From assembly GCA_958295665.1 (NCBI GenBank), contig OY282558.1, positions 61,430,789 to 61,494,788 of the forward strand: a DNA stretch of 64,000 nucleotides, written 5' to 3'. The translations under genes and the position numbers were made by a program. A model generated the notes under the pieces. It made no database searches. It was not told where the DNA came from and saw nothing but the letters and a program-made list of their open reading frames with translations. Shown here piece by piece: positions 1-11,500 of this stretch; position 1 is the first letter of the stretch; every line of letters starts with the position of its first letter. Origin of the DNA: Tipula vernalis (taxonomy: Eukaryota > Arthropoda > Insecta > Diptera > Tipulidae).

Positions 1-656
1 TCCCCAAAACTGGCATTTACGATCCTGCCTCTTAGTATCTGATCTATCCAGTCCTTGAGTAATTCATCTACTCCCAAATCTGAAAACGCCTGAGTTATAG
101 CCCCTGGCAGCACATTATTAAAGGGCCCCTCAATATCCAAGAAGGTTATCATTGCGTAGTCTCTATATTCGAAAGATTGTTTAATGAAAAATACAAGAGA
201 ATGAAGAGCAGTCTCTACAAATCTCCCCTTGCAATAGGCATGTTAAGATTAAGACAGCTTTTCCGACACAATCATACCTCTAATATGAGCTTCTATTTGT
301 CTTTCCAGTGTTTTAAAAAGGAAGGAAAACAAGCTAATCGGTCTAAGGTCTTTGGGATTGCAGTGTGAGCGTTTTCCCGCCTTAGGTAAGGAAACAACCT
401 TCACTTCTGTCCATTTACTAGGAATGTGACGTAGTTCTAGGCTGGCTTTGAAAATTACCTCTAACCAGAAAATTGTTAGATCCGTACTTTGTTGAATATC
501 CGCAGGGATAATACCATCGAGTCCAGGCGACTTATATGGTTTAAAACTGTTTATCGCCCACAGGATGTTTTTTCTGCTAATAATTTGCCCTATTGCCCTT
601 TTACCTCCTGATGTGCTAGGTGCAGATTCGGAACAACCAGGAAAATGAGCCTCCAT
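1..656 (-). pseudogene. LOA/R1-like non-LTR retrotransposon, reverse transcriptase fragment
   Basis: Reverse transcriptase N-terminal half, read right to left and continuing past the left edge of the window. Visible motifs are the SPGLDGI motif (RT region 0/1), the LPKAGK stretch, DLRPISLFSF, and beyond the stops HAYCKGRFVETAL and FLDIEGPFNNV (the catalytic block-A aspartate followed by the IEG motif of LOA-type elements). Two in-frame TAA codons at 249-251 and 243-245 lie where related elements usually have glutamine, so simple C-to-T changes can explain both. The reading frame is otherwise open from 656 to 1. The wording of the RT blocks fits the LOA clade (Bilbo/Trim-like) better than R1, but clade assignment from memory is approximate. 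Dead copy. Confidence 0.85.
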
Positions 657-1640
657 CAGAAGTTCCAGCGATTCTGCACTATTAGTGGTCCATATCCCAT
701 CCGGCCGTTGAAGATAACTTGGGTTGGAAGGACAAATTGCTAGTACTTTGCGTAGCCTAGACCTCTTCGAAGACTCCTGAATTTTGCCACAGTATAGTCT
801 CCAAGAGCTGTTCCTGGCAGTTCTTTATTGATATTTGTAAATTTTGTGGACTTCCTTATAGGAGTCCCAGTCTAGAACAGATTTTGTTTTCCGTGCTGTT
901 TTGAAGTCTTTTGCATTTATTTTCGACGTGTTTGTTGAATCTCCTTGGACCACCAGGGTGGCTGAGATTTACCCCTAGGCCTGCTAAGGGGACTAGAGTC
1001 TGAAGATAACAATGATCAGAAAAGGAGTGGTCCCCCCCCCCACACTCTCCAGTTTAATAAACTAATCGTCAGAAAACTGGAGACAAGAGTAATATCCAAT
1101 ACTTCCTGTCTATTACTAGTTACAAAGGTCGGCTTATTGCCTATGTTACATATGTATATGAAGGTTAGTACTTAAAATGTAATCAAGGAGTAACTCAACT
1201 CGTTCATTTGTGTCGGTATTTTCCTAGATCGTGTGATGAGCAATTGCATCACACAAGGATGACTCCAACCTTGCGCTTCTGAGCCTCCAAGATTAGCTCA
1301 CATAGAATGATTGGTGGAGTATCCACTTCACCATAAGCCGTACCCGGTCTTCAGTTACCCAAGGTTCCTGGATCACGACATCATCTATCGCTTCTTTCCC
1401 AATTTTTAAAATTAGAGTAGCTGATTTTCTAAAATTAGAGCCCACAAATGAGATGGAAGACATATATAGCGAAACGAACTGCCAAAATTCTTGAACTAAG
1501 CAATCAAAATCTCATGTGGATTCAGCAAGTAATCCTGCTGAATGTACATCTAGGTGTCTACGGAATTAACAACTTTTACGTTGTGGTGGAATGGGCCGAA
1601 ATAGCTGCAAACATCCAGAGGCAAACAACAATGTAGTTCA
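657..1640 (-). pseudogene. Endonuclease and linker region of the same LOA/R1-like element
   Basis: Upstream part of the element at 1-656, on the same strand and in the expected order (endonuclease before RT). Conceptual translation in shifting frames shows IQEPWV near 1360-1380 (the catalytic glutamate block of apurinic-type endonucleases), NKPTFVTSNRQEVLDITL near 1080-1150, and an FSDH block near 1000-1015 after a run of ten C (1030-1040). A linker with PPWWSKEIQ follows near 930-965. Several frameshifts and stops break it, including one at the poly-C run. The 5' end fades out near 1640 and no ORF1 or target-site duplication is seen. Confidence 0.65.
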
Positions 1641-3821
1641 GACTTTGTAGGAGTGGTTTCACAACATTCGGAAAATTCATAGAATTGTGGCTTGGATGCA
1701 CTGCTTTTATAGAAGTGCTAAGTCTACGGTTACTGGTCTGTGTACATTAAATAGCTGTATATTAAATTATGACGAAATGGAGAAAGTTTAGCATCATACG
1801 GGAGAATTTCAAACATTGTATTGGAACTAGAACAACTGTTCAGTTGTTCCAATATTTCTACCATTTAAGCATAAATTTACTGAATTTGTCATCAGGAACG
1901 AGCATTTTTGTAACCTACATGCCACACCAACCTTGCTTCTCAATATTCTGAGGGAGAAGAACCGTATTTTCAGATACAAAAAGCAGTGAAGCAGGTTATA
2001 AGACCATATATCAAATGCAGGCGATTCGCGGCAATGGGATAGCAAGAAATAATGGGTGATTTACCATCATGAAGATCGTTAACAGGTACCATTGACGACA
2101 CTATCAAAACATATTACGAAAATCGAAATATTGCTGAAATCGGTGTAGGCTGTGTCAGCCTGCTGATGTTAAATGTTGACAGTTAGAAAGAAGACGAAGG
2201 ATGATACATTTAAGACTTTCGCATGTCATTCCTTACGGGAGGTGCAGAAAATTGTTCTGCATAGTTTTACAGTAAAAAAGATGGGATTCCGTCCGGACAA
2301 AACCGCCTCATATATGGTTTAGTGCTTCTAATAATTCATCTTAATCAAAAGTAGGGGTTACAATCGCCTCGGAGCTTTTGTAATTTGTTGGTTATAGTTT
2401 TTGGAAGTCAAGGGTATCTTCCAACGTGTAATTCAATTTAACAAATTTTGCAAACATATTGGCTATTTCTTGAGAAGAAAACGATTTAGATTTCCCTACG
2501 TGGTTTCTTGCAGGGTATCTCCTTTAATTTCATGTTTGATACCAAAGTATATTCGATCAGATTTAACCGCATCTTGAACAATTTTGTTGTTATCTTGATG
2601 TCTGATATTAAAATAACTGTCGAATTTAGAGTTGATGTTGATGAAGCGAATGAAATCTTTTATTAAGTTCATCAAATGATCTCAATCGTTAGGGTAATAC
2701 AATATTAAAAACTAGCGATAAGCTTTACATAAAATAAACGGGATCTGTATTTTGTTTATAAATCGGAATCGGATCTAATCTCCAATAATGGTCGAATATC
2801 AAACCGTTTTAGTATTAATAAAATGCCTGCTTATAGTCTGTATTTCTATTCACCTGCACAATTAATTCTCAGCTTTTGTTTCGAACTCATTATAATACAA
2901 ATTAATATTGTTTTTTTTAACGGAAGAGGCTGCTGTAAATAATTCACGCATCCTCAATATAAATTTCTCACCAGTAAAAAATGTTAAATCGTATTTACAT
3001 AGAGGTATAATCAAGCCACCCAAGTAGCGAGCGCTCAATGCAATGCACATACTATACCAATATTTTAATTTCATTTCCTAATTAAATTTAATTAATCGGA
3101 TTTAATAAGCAATGTTTTCTCTTCTTCTGTTTGCAGTGCGATTGCATCTTAATTGCAATAACAAAAAACAAACAAAAAATGTTAATTCAAACTGGAGTAT
3201 TTATGAGAAAAGATTATTTTGGGCGAACACATGTTTTGTATTTCCTTATCAAAATTAAAATAATTGAGCGCACGCGCGATGCAAATTAATTGATACTATT
3301 GACGCTATGCAATGGGTGGTCTGTATACCCGTAGCAGGTGTATTTAATGCCCAGTTTTGTGAGAGCGGCACTTGAATGTCACTTTTATGTAAAATATGAT
3401 ATCAATACGAGACCACCTACATTTATACAAACAAGCGCAAGCAGAGATTACAATATTGTATGTACATATATGGCAACACCCTGTAATTGATGTTTATAGT
3501 TCACGCGTTTTTTTTTTATGAAAGTCGAAAAAAGGTATATAGGGTTTCGGGGTTTGTGACAATGGAAAACTAAAAGGTAGCAAAATATGTCATCCACAGG
3601 GTCCTATTGGGTTGTGAAGAAAAATTAATCTATTGAGTAGTGACGGTTCCAAATTAGTTTAAAACGTATATAATGAATGGTTCATCACCTGGTGATACCA
3701 AAACGATTCGGAATTTCATAAAGAAATAAAACAACAACTTAGCGTTATTAAAAGGTTAAAAGCTTCTAGATATCTAGACAGTACTGCTGATAATTCAGAA
3801 TTCGACGAAAAAGTGCTTTAA
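1641..3821. other. Intergenic, no gene recognised
   Basis: AT-rich sequence. Only short open frames without recognisable motifs are present on either strand. No RNA gene, clear inverted repeat or transposon terminus was found by eye. Confidence 0.5.
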
Positions 3822-4330
3822 CTAAAAGTCCAAGATTAGGTCATAACCAAGAGATTTTTTTGAGCTTAACTTGTTGTTAATTTCATCTTTCAGCTCTGGT
3901 CGTGTTACAGGTCTAATGTTTTTGTTATTCACTTTATTTACTGGAATTATATTTTCTTCTGCTGCTTGCCTTGGAAGAGGATGAAATGTGTCTTCAAGGT
4001 AGGCTACAAACAATGCAGCCTTTTCTATGGTACTTCTAGCCCAAGTTCCATCGTCATTCTTGATGTCAGCTATTGTACTTTCGGCTATTGTACTTTAAGG
4101 GAATAATTAGTGTTCTTGTTGCTAGAAAAGCTAGCTCGCTAACAGATTTCTTTGAAAAGCAAGTCGTGATTTGCGTTGTGGTGCTGCCATGCTGCTTGTA
4201 GTATACTTTTGTTCAGCACCTCTAGTTGAACATCAAAGTGTGCAGGAGTTTTAATTGCTACTTGTTATTCAGTATTGTCTTCGACTAGGTTCCGGAAGAG
4301 ATTCCTGCTTGTTTTATTATTTGTTAACCT
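3822..4330 (-). pseudogene. Jockey-clade non-LTR fragment (endonuclease/RT linker)
   Basis: The 63-codon frame at 3822-4013 reads like the linker that precedes the RT in jockey elements: a YLEDTFHPLP block followed by IRPVTRPELKDEI and LSSKKSLGYDLI, where the usual motif is KKSPGYDLI. Upstream on the same strand, near 4050-4330 in other frames, are VAIKTPAHFD and an ILQAAWQ block, also typical of the jockey linker. The fragment is frameshifted, ends before RT block A, and is in the opposite orientation to the jockey-like ORF1 starting just beyond 4383, so it is a separate insertion. Confidence 0.6.
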
Positions 4331-4539
4331 AGGCAAATTTTATTTTTTGGTAATGGTACTACTGGGTGTCATAATTACCCCCGCGTGGGGTTGCTAGCCT
4401 CCCATCGGGTGCATCGGCGGGTAGATGGAAAATAAAATGCCATTCGTGGGCCAAAACTCGCTAAGGGTGGTTCCTTGAATATAATAACCAAAGTGGATAC
4501 CTAGTGCCGGCGACTTTAAGAGGTGAGCAAGCGGGCTCC

Positions 4540-4776
4540 CAGTCGACGAAGAAGAATTAAGAGAAGAAACTGACTGGATCAAAAAGAACAGAAAGAAAAG
4601 ACTTGCAAAAGAAAGGAAGGCAGAATCTTTCCCAGAAATTGTAGCTTCAAACCAAACTTCAAAATCAGGTGTATTAAATCAAAATCAGCAAAATATACTC
4701 GATCAGGAAAACCAACCTACCAAAATTATGGAAAAGGCACCACCACCAATCAACATTATTGCCGTAACTGAATATG
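4540..4776 (+). pseudogene. Jockey-like ORF1 (gag), 5' part
   Basis: A single frame reads through a charged, lysine-rich segment (WIKKNRKKRLAKERKAE) and then a Gln/Asn-rich linker ending in PPPINIIAVTE just before the Copia insertion. Low-complexity basic N-termini of this kind are usual for jockey ORF1 proteins, which bind the RNA template. The protein continues at 17892 with codons that join in frame after removal of the Copia and one ATATG. No convincing start codon was identified. Sequence from 4383 to 4540 may be 5' UTR or degraded N-terminus. Confidence 0.6.
4772..4776. repeat. Target-site duplication, left copy (ATATG)
   Basis: Five bases directly before the Copia 5' LTR, identical to 17887-17891 directly after the 3' LTR. 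Five bp is the expected size for Copia integrase. Confidence 0.92.
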
Positions 4777-4974
4777 TGTTGTAAATTGAATTAACGTTTA
4801 TGCTTATGTAGTGTTGTACACATGACTGTGTATATGAACGCACCCTGTATGTGCTATTTACAGCATTATGTATAGTCGCCATTTTTGTATTAAATAAAAC
4901 ACTCTCTTTTGTTCTGTATTAACTTGAACCAACTGCGTTTTTACTTTCTCTGCACACAAAGCCTAATTTCTACA
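4777..4974 (+). repeat. Copia 5' LTR (198 bp)
   Basis: Starts TGTTGTAAATTG and ends TACA directly before the primer-binding site. It contains a polyadenylation-type AATAAA at 4893-4898. The 3' LTR matches it closely up to AACTGCG but lacks about 30 bp of the last 40 bp. The downstream boundary is set by the primer-binding site. Confidence 0.85.
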
Positions 4975-4990
4975 GGTTATGGGCCCAGAA
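4975..4990 (+). promoter_or_regulatory. Primer-binding site, initiator tRNA-Met internal fragment
   Basis: GGTTATGGGCCCAG immediately follows the 5' LTR. It is complementary to the anticodon arm of insect initiator tRNA-Met (the anticodon complement ATG is visible), not to its 3' end. Drosophila copia is known to prime from such a cleaved half-tRNA, so the site supports both the LTR boundary and the copia affiliation. Confidence 0.85.
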
Positions 4991-5035
4991 ATAAAACAAT
5001 TTAAAAAAATTTAAAAAAAAAAAAATTACAAAACC

Positions 5036-5545
5036 ATGGCATCGAGTTCTTTGCCGCTTATAGAAAAGTTGAAGGGACGCGAAAATTACGATTCTTGGAA
5101 GTTTTCTGTACAGTGCTATTTGAAGCACGAGGATTTTGGGGATTGCGTGATAGGTAAACGAAACGATGAAAAAGGGATACGAAAGCGCGATCCAAAATAG
5201 TTTTACTACTGGATCCGATAAGTTATGTGCACGTGCAAGCGAAAAAAACTTCAAAAGAGGCGTGGGCCAACTTGAAAAAGGCATTTGAGGATACTGGTTT
5301 AATCAGACGTATTGGTTTGTTGCGCGTTTTGATAACTATAACGCTTGCAAAGTGCAGTTCAGTGGAAGAATATGTGAACGTGATAGTTACGACTGCACAT
5401 AAATTGGAGTCAATTGGAATGCAAGTGACTGACGAGTGGGTTGGTGTTTTGTTGTTGACTGGCTTGCCTGAACAGTATAACCCCATGATAAAGGGTATAG
5501 AAATCAGTGGTGTAAAAATAACAGCTGATTCTATTAAAACCGGAC
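5036..5545 (+). pseudogene. Copia gag, N-terminal part
   Basis: The first ATG after the primer-binding site (5036) opens a frame with LIEKLKGRENYDSWKF, the usual start of copia-family Gag (the NYxxW motif of the UBN2/DUF4219-type domain). It meets TAG near 5198. A shift of frame there continues with IVLLLDP, KTSKEAWANLKKAFED and LLTGLPEQYNPMI, all standard Gag blocks, to about codon DSIKT near 5540. There the coding sequence passes straight into the tandem array. Gag would form the capsid; the remainder of the domain is displaced to 14833. One frameshift plus the array make it non-functional. Confidence 0.88.
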
Positions 5546-8500
5546 AAATCCGAAACCGAATCAACCAAATCGGAGCACAATTGCAGATTTTCGTTTTTTT
5601 ATTATGAATTTATGGTCTATAGTTCAGGTGATTTTCCATAAAATTGAATTTTCTACGAAATGTGTAGAAATATTCGAGCGATCTAAATGCCCGTTGGCAT
5701 GACAATTACAGGTCTCAGCACCTATTGATAGAGGCATCAATCATCGAAATCGGAGCACAATTGCAGATTTTCGTTTTGTTATTATGAATTTATGGTCTAT
5801 AGTTCAGGTGATTTCCCATAAAATTGGATTTTCTACGAAATGTGTAGAAATATTCGAGCGATCTACTGATAAAGTCATCAATCAACCAAATCAGAGCACA
5901 ATTGCAGATTTTCGTTTTGTTATTATGAATTTATGGTCTATAGTTCAGGTGATTTCCCATAAAATTGGATTTTCTAAGAAATGTGTAGAAATATTCGAGC
6001 GATCTACTGATAAAGTCATCAATCAACCAAATCGGAGCACAATTGCAGATTTTCGTTTTTTTATTATGAATTTATGGAAGTTCAGGTAATTTTCCATAAA
6101 ATTGAATTTTCTACGAAATGTGTAGAAATATTCGAGCGATCTAAATGCCCGTTGGCATGACAATTACAGGTCTCAGCACCTATTGATAGAGGCATCAATC
6201 ATCGAAATCGGAGCACAATTGCAGATTTTCGTTTTGTTATTATGAATTTATGGTCTATAGTTCAGGTGATTTTCCATAAAATTGAATTTTCTACGAAATG
6301 TGTAGAAATATTCGAGCGATCTAAAAGCCCGTTGGCATGATAATTACAGGTCTCAGCAACTATTGATAGAGGCATCAATCATCGAAATCGGAGCACAATT
6401 GCAGATTTTCGTTTTGTTATTATGAATTTATGGTCTATAGTTCAGGTGTTTTTCCATAAAATTGGATTTTCTACGAAATGTGTAGAAATATTCAAGCGAT
6501 CAACTAATCAAGTCATCAATCATCGAAATCGGAGCACAATTGCAGATTTTCGTTTTTTTATTATGAATTTATGGTCTATAGTTCAGGTGATTTTCCATAA
6601 AATTGAATTTTCTACGAAATGTGTAGAAATATTCGAGCGATCTAAATGCCCGTTGGCATGATAATTACAGGTCTCGGCACCTATTGATAGAAGCATCAAT
6701 CATCGAAATCGAAGCACAATTGCAGATTTTCGTTTTTTTATTATGAATTTATGGAAGTTCAGGTGATTTTCCATAAAATTGAATTTTCTACGAAATGTGT
6801 AGAAATATTCGAGCAATCTAAATGCCCGTTGGCATGATAATTACAGGTCTCGGCACCTATTGATAGAAGCATCAATCATCGAAATCGGAGCACAATTGCA
6901 GATTTTCGTTTTGTTATTATGAATTTATGGTCTATAGTTCAGGTGTTTTTCCCTAAAATTGGATTTTCTACGAAATGTGTAGAAATATTCGAGCGATCTA
7001 CTGATAAAGTCATCAATCAACCAAATCAGAGCACAATTGCATATTTTCGTTTTTTTATTATGAATTTATGGTCTATAGTTCAGGTGATTTTCCATAAAAT
7101 TGAATTTTCTACGAAATGTGTAGAAATATTCGAGCGATCTAAATGCCCGTTAGCATGACAATTACAGGTCTCAGCACCTATTGATAGAGGCATCAATCAT
7201 CGAAATCGGAGCACAATTGCAGATTTTCGTTTTGTTATTATGAATTTATGGTCAGTTCAGGTGATTTCCCATAAAATTGGATTTTCTACGAAATGTGTAG
7301 AAATATTCGAGCGATCTACTGATAAAGTCATCAATCAACCAAATCAGAGCACAATTGCATATTTTCGTTTTTTTATTATGAATTTATGGTCTATAGTTCA
7401 GGTGATTTTCCATAAAATTGGATTTTCTACGAAATGTGTTGAAATATTCGAGCGATCTACTGATAAAGTCATCAATCAACCAAATCAGAGCACAATTGCA
7501 GATTTTCGTTTTTTTATTATGAATTTATGGTCTATAGTTCAGGTGATTTTCCATAAAATTGAATTTTCTACGAAATGTGTAGAAATATTCGAGCGATCTA
7601 AATGCCCGTTGGCATGATAATTACAGGTCTCAGCAACTATTGATAGAGGCATCAATCATGGAAATCGGAGCACAATTGCAGATTTTCGTTTTGTTATTAT
7701 GAATTTATGGTCTATAGTTCAGGTGATTTCCCATAAAATTGGATTTTCTACGAAATGTGTAGAAATATTCGAGCGATCTACTGATAAAGTCATCAATCCA
7801 CCAAATCGGAGCACAATTGCCGATTTTCGTTTTTTTATTATGAATTTATGGAAGTTCAGGTGATTTTCCATAAAATTGAATTTTCTACGAAATGTGTAGA
7901 AATATTCGAGCGATCTAAATGCCCGTTGGCATGACAATTACAGGTCTCAGCACCTATTGATAGAGGCATCAATCATCGAAATCGGAGCACAATTGCAGAT
8001 TTTCGTTTTGTTATTATGAGTTTATGGTCTATAGTTCAGGTGATTTTCCATAAAATTGAATTTTCTACGAAATGTGTAGAAATATTCGAGCGATCTAAAT
8101 GCCCGTTAGCATGACAATTACAGGTCTCAGCACCTATTGATAGAGGCATCAATCATCGAAATCGGAGCACAATTGCAGATTTTCGTTTTGTTATTATGAG
8201 TTTATGGTCTATAGTTCAGGTGATTTTCCATAAAATTGGATTTTCTACGAAATGTGTATAAATATTCGAGCGATCTAAATGCCCGTTAGCATGACAATTA
8301 CAGGTCTCAGCACCTATTGATAGAGGCATCAATCATCGAAATCGGAGCACAATTGCAGATTTTCGTTTTGTTATTATGAATTTATGGTCTATAGTTCAGG
8401 TGATTTCCCATAAAATTGGATTTTCTACGAAATGTGTTGAAATATTCGAGCGATCTACTGATAAAGTCATCAATCAACCAAATCAGAGCACAATTGCAGA

Positions 8501-11500
8501 TTTTCGTTTTTTTATTATGAATTTATGGTCTATAGTTCAGGTGATTTTCCATAAAATTGAATTTTCTACGAAATGTGTAGAAATATTCGAGCGATCTAAA
8601 TGCCCGTTGGCATGATAATTACAGGTCTCAGCAACTATTGATAGAGGCATCAATCATGGAAATCGGAGCACAATTGCAGATTTTCGTTTTGTTATTATGA
8701 ATTTATGGTCTATAGTTCAGGTGATTTCCCATAAAATTGGATTTTCTACGAAATGTGTAGAAATATTCGAGCGATCTACTGATAAAGTCATCAATCCACC
8801 AAATCGGAGCACAATTGCCGATTTTCGTTTTTTTATTATGAATTTATGGAAGTTCAGGTGATTTTCCATAAAATTGAATTTTCTACGAAATGTGTAGAAA
8901 TATTCGAGCGATCTAAATGCCCGTTGGCATGACAATTACAGGTCTCAGCACCTATTGATAGAGGCATCAATCATCGAAATCGGAGCACAATTGCAGATTT
9001 TCGTTTTGTTATTATGAGTTTATGGTCTATAGTTCAGGTGATTTTCCATAAAATTGAATTTTCTACGAAATGTGTAGAAATATTCGAGCGATCTAAATGC
9101 CCGTTAGCATGACAATTACAGGTCTCAGCACCTATTGATAGAGGCATCAATCATCGAAATCGGAGCACAATTGCAGATTTTCGTTTTGTTATTATGAGTT
9201 TATGGTCTATAGTTCAGGTGATTTTTCATAAAATTGGATTTTCTACGAAATGTGTATAAATATTCGAGCGATCTAAATGCCCGTTAGCATGACAATTACA
9301 GGTCTCAGCACCTATTGATAGAGGCATCAATCATCGAAATCGGAGCACAATTGCAGATTTTCGTTTTGTTATTATGAATTTATGGTCTATAGTTCAGGTG
9401 ATTTCCCATAAAATTGGATTTTCTACGAAATGTGTTGAAATATTCGAGCGATCTACTGATAAAGTCATCAATCAACCAAATCAGAGCACAATTGCAGATT
9501 TTCGTTTTTTTATTATGAATTTATGGTCTATAGTTCAGGTGATTTTCCATAAAATTGAATTTTCTACGAAATGTGTAGAAATATTCGAGCGATCTAAATG
9601 CCCGTTGGCATGATAATTACAGGTCTCAGCAACTATTGATAGAGGCATCAATCATGGAAATCGGAGCACAATTGCAGATTTTCGTTTTGTTATTATGAAT
9701 TTATGGTCTATAGTTCAGGTGATTTCCCATAAAATTGGATTTTCTACGAAATGTGTAGAAATATTCGAGCGATCTACTGATAAAGTCATCAATCCACCAA
9801 ATCGGAGCACAATTGCCGATTTTCGTTTTTTTATTATGAATTTATGGAAGTTCAGGTGATTTTCCATAAAATTGAATTTTCTACGAAATGTGTAGAAATA
9901 TTCGAGCGATCTAAATGCCCGTTGGCATGACAATTACAGGTCTCAGCACCTATTGATAGAGGCATCAATCATCGAAATCGGAGCACAATTGCAGATTTTC
10001 GTTTTGTTATTATGAGTTTATGGTCTATAGTTCAGGTGATTTTCCATAAAATTGAATTTTCTACGAAATGTGTAGAAATATTCGAGCGATCTAAATGCCC
10101 GTTGGCATGATAATTACAGGTCTCAGCACCTATTGATAGAGGCATCAATCATCGAAATCGGAGCACAATTGCAGATTTTCGTTTTGTTATTATGAATTTA
10201 TGGTCTATAGTTCAGGTGTTTTTCCATAAAATTGGATTTTCTACGAAATGTGTAGAAATATTCAAGCGATCAACTAATCAAGTCATCAATCATCGACATC
10301 GGAGCACAATTGCAGATTTTCGTTTTTTTATTATGAATTTATGGTCTATAGTTCAGGTGATTTTCCATAAAATTGAATTTTCTACAAAATGTGTAGAAAT
10401 ATTCGAGCGATTTAAATGCCCGTTGGCATGATAATTACAGGTCTCAGCACCTATTGATAGAGGCATCAATCATCGAAATCGGAGCACAATTGCAGATTTT
10501 CGTTTTGTTATTATGAATTTATGGTCTATAGTTCAGGTGATTTCCCATAAAATTGGATTTTCTACGAAATGTGTAGAAATATTCGAGCGATCTACTGATA
10601 AAGTCATCAATCAACGAAATCGGAGCACAATTGCAGATTTTCGTTTTTTTATTATGAATTTATGGTCTATAGTTCAGGTGATTTTCCATAAAATTGAATT
10701 TTCTACGAAATGTGTAGAAATATTCGAGCGATCTAAATGCCCGTTGGCATGACAATTACAGGTCTCAGCAACTATTGATAGAGGCATCAATCATCGAAAT
10801 CGGAGCACAATTGCAGATTTTCGTTTTGTTATTATGAATTTATGGTCTATAGTTCAGGTGTTTTTCCATAAAATTGGATTTTCTACGAAATGTGTAGAAA
10901 TATTCGAGCGATCTACTGATAAAGTCATCAATCAACCAAATCAGAGCACAATTGCATATTTTCGTTTTTTTATTATGAATTTATGGTCTATAGTTCAGGT
11001 GATTTTCCATAAAATTGAATTTTCTACGAAATGTGTAGAAATATTCGAGCGATCTAAATGCCCGTTAGCATGATAATTACAGGTCTCAGCACCTATTGAT
11101 AGAGGCATCAATCATCGAAATCGGAGCACAATTGCAGATTTTCGTTTTGTTATTATGAATTTATGGTCTATAGTTCAGGTGATTTCCCATAAAATTGGAT
11201 TTTCTACGAAATGTGTAGAAATATTCGAGCGATCTACTGATAAAGTCATCAATCAACGAAATCGGAGCACAATTGCAGATTTTCGTTTTTTTATTATGAA
11301 TTTATGGTCTATAGTTCAGGTGATTTTCCATAAAATTGATTTTTCTACGAAATGTGTAGGAATATGGGAGCGATCTATATGCCCGTTGGCATGATAATTA
11401 CAGGTCTCAGCACCTATTGATAGAGGCATCAATCATCGAAATCGGAGCACAATTGCAGATTTTCGTTTTTTTATTATGAATTTATGGTCTATAGTTCAGG

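Noticed and set aside
4394..4582. Minus-strand 62-codon frame
   Set aside because: Antisense shadow of the jockey-like ORF1 5' region, with no recognisable motif.
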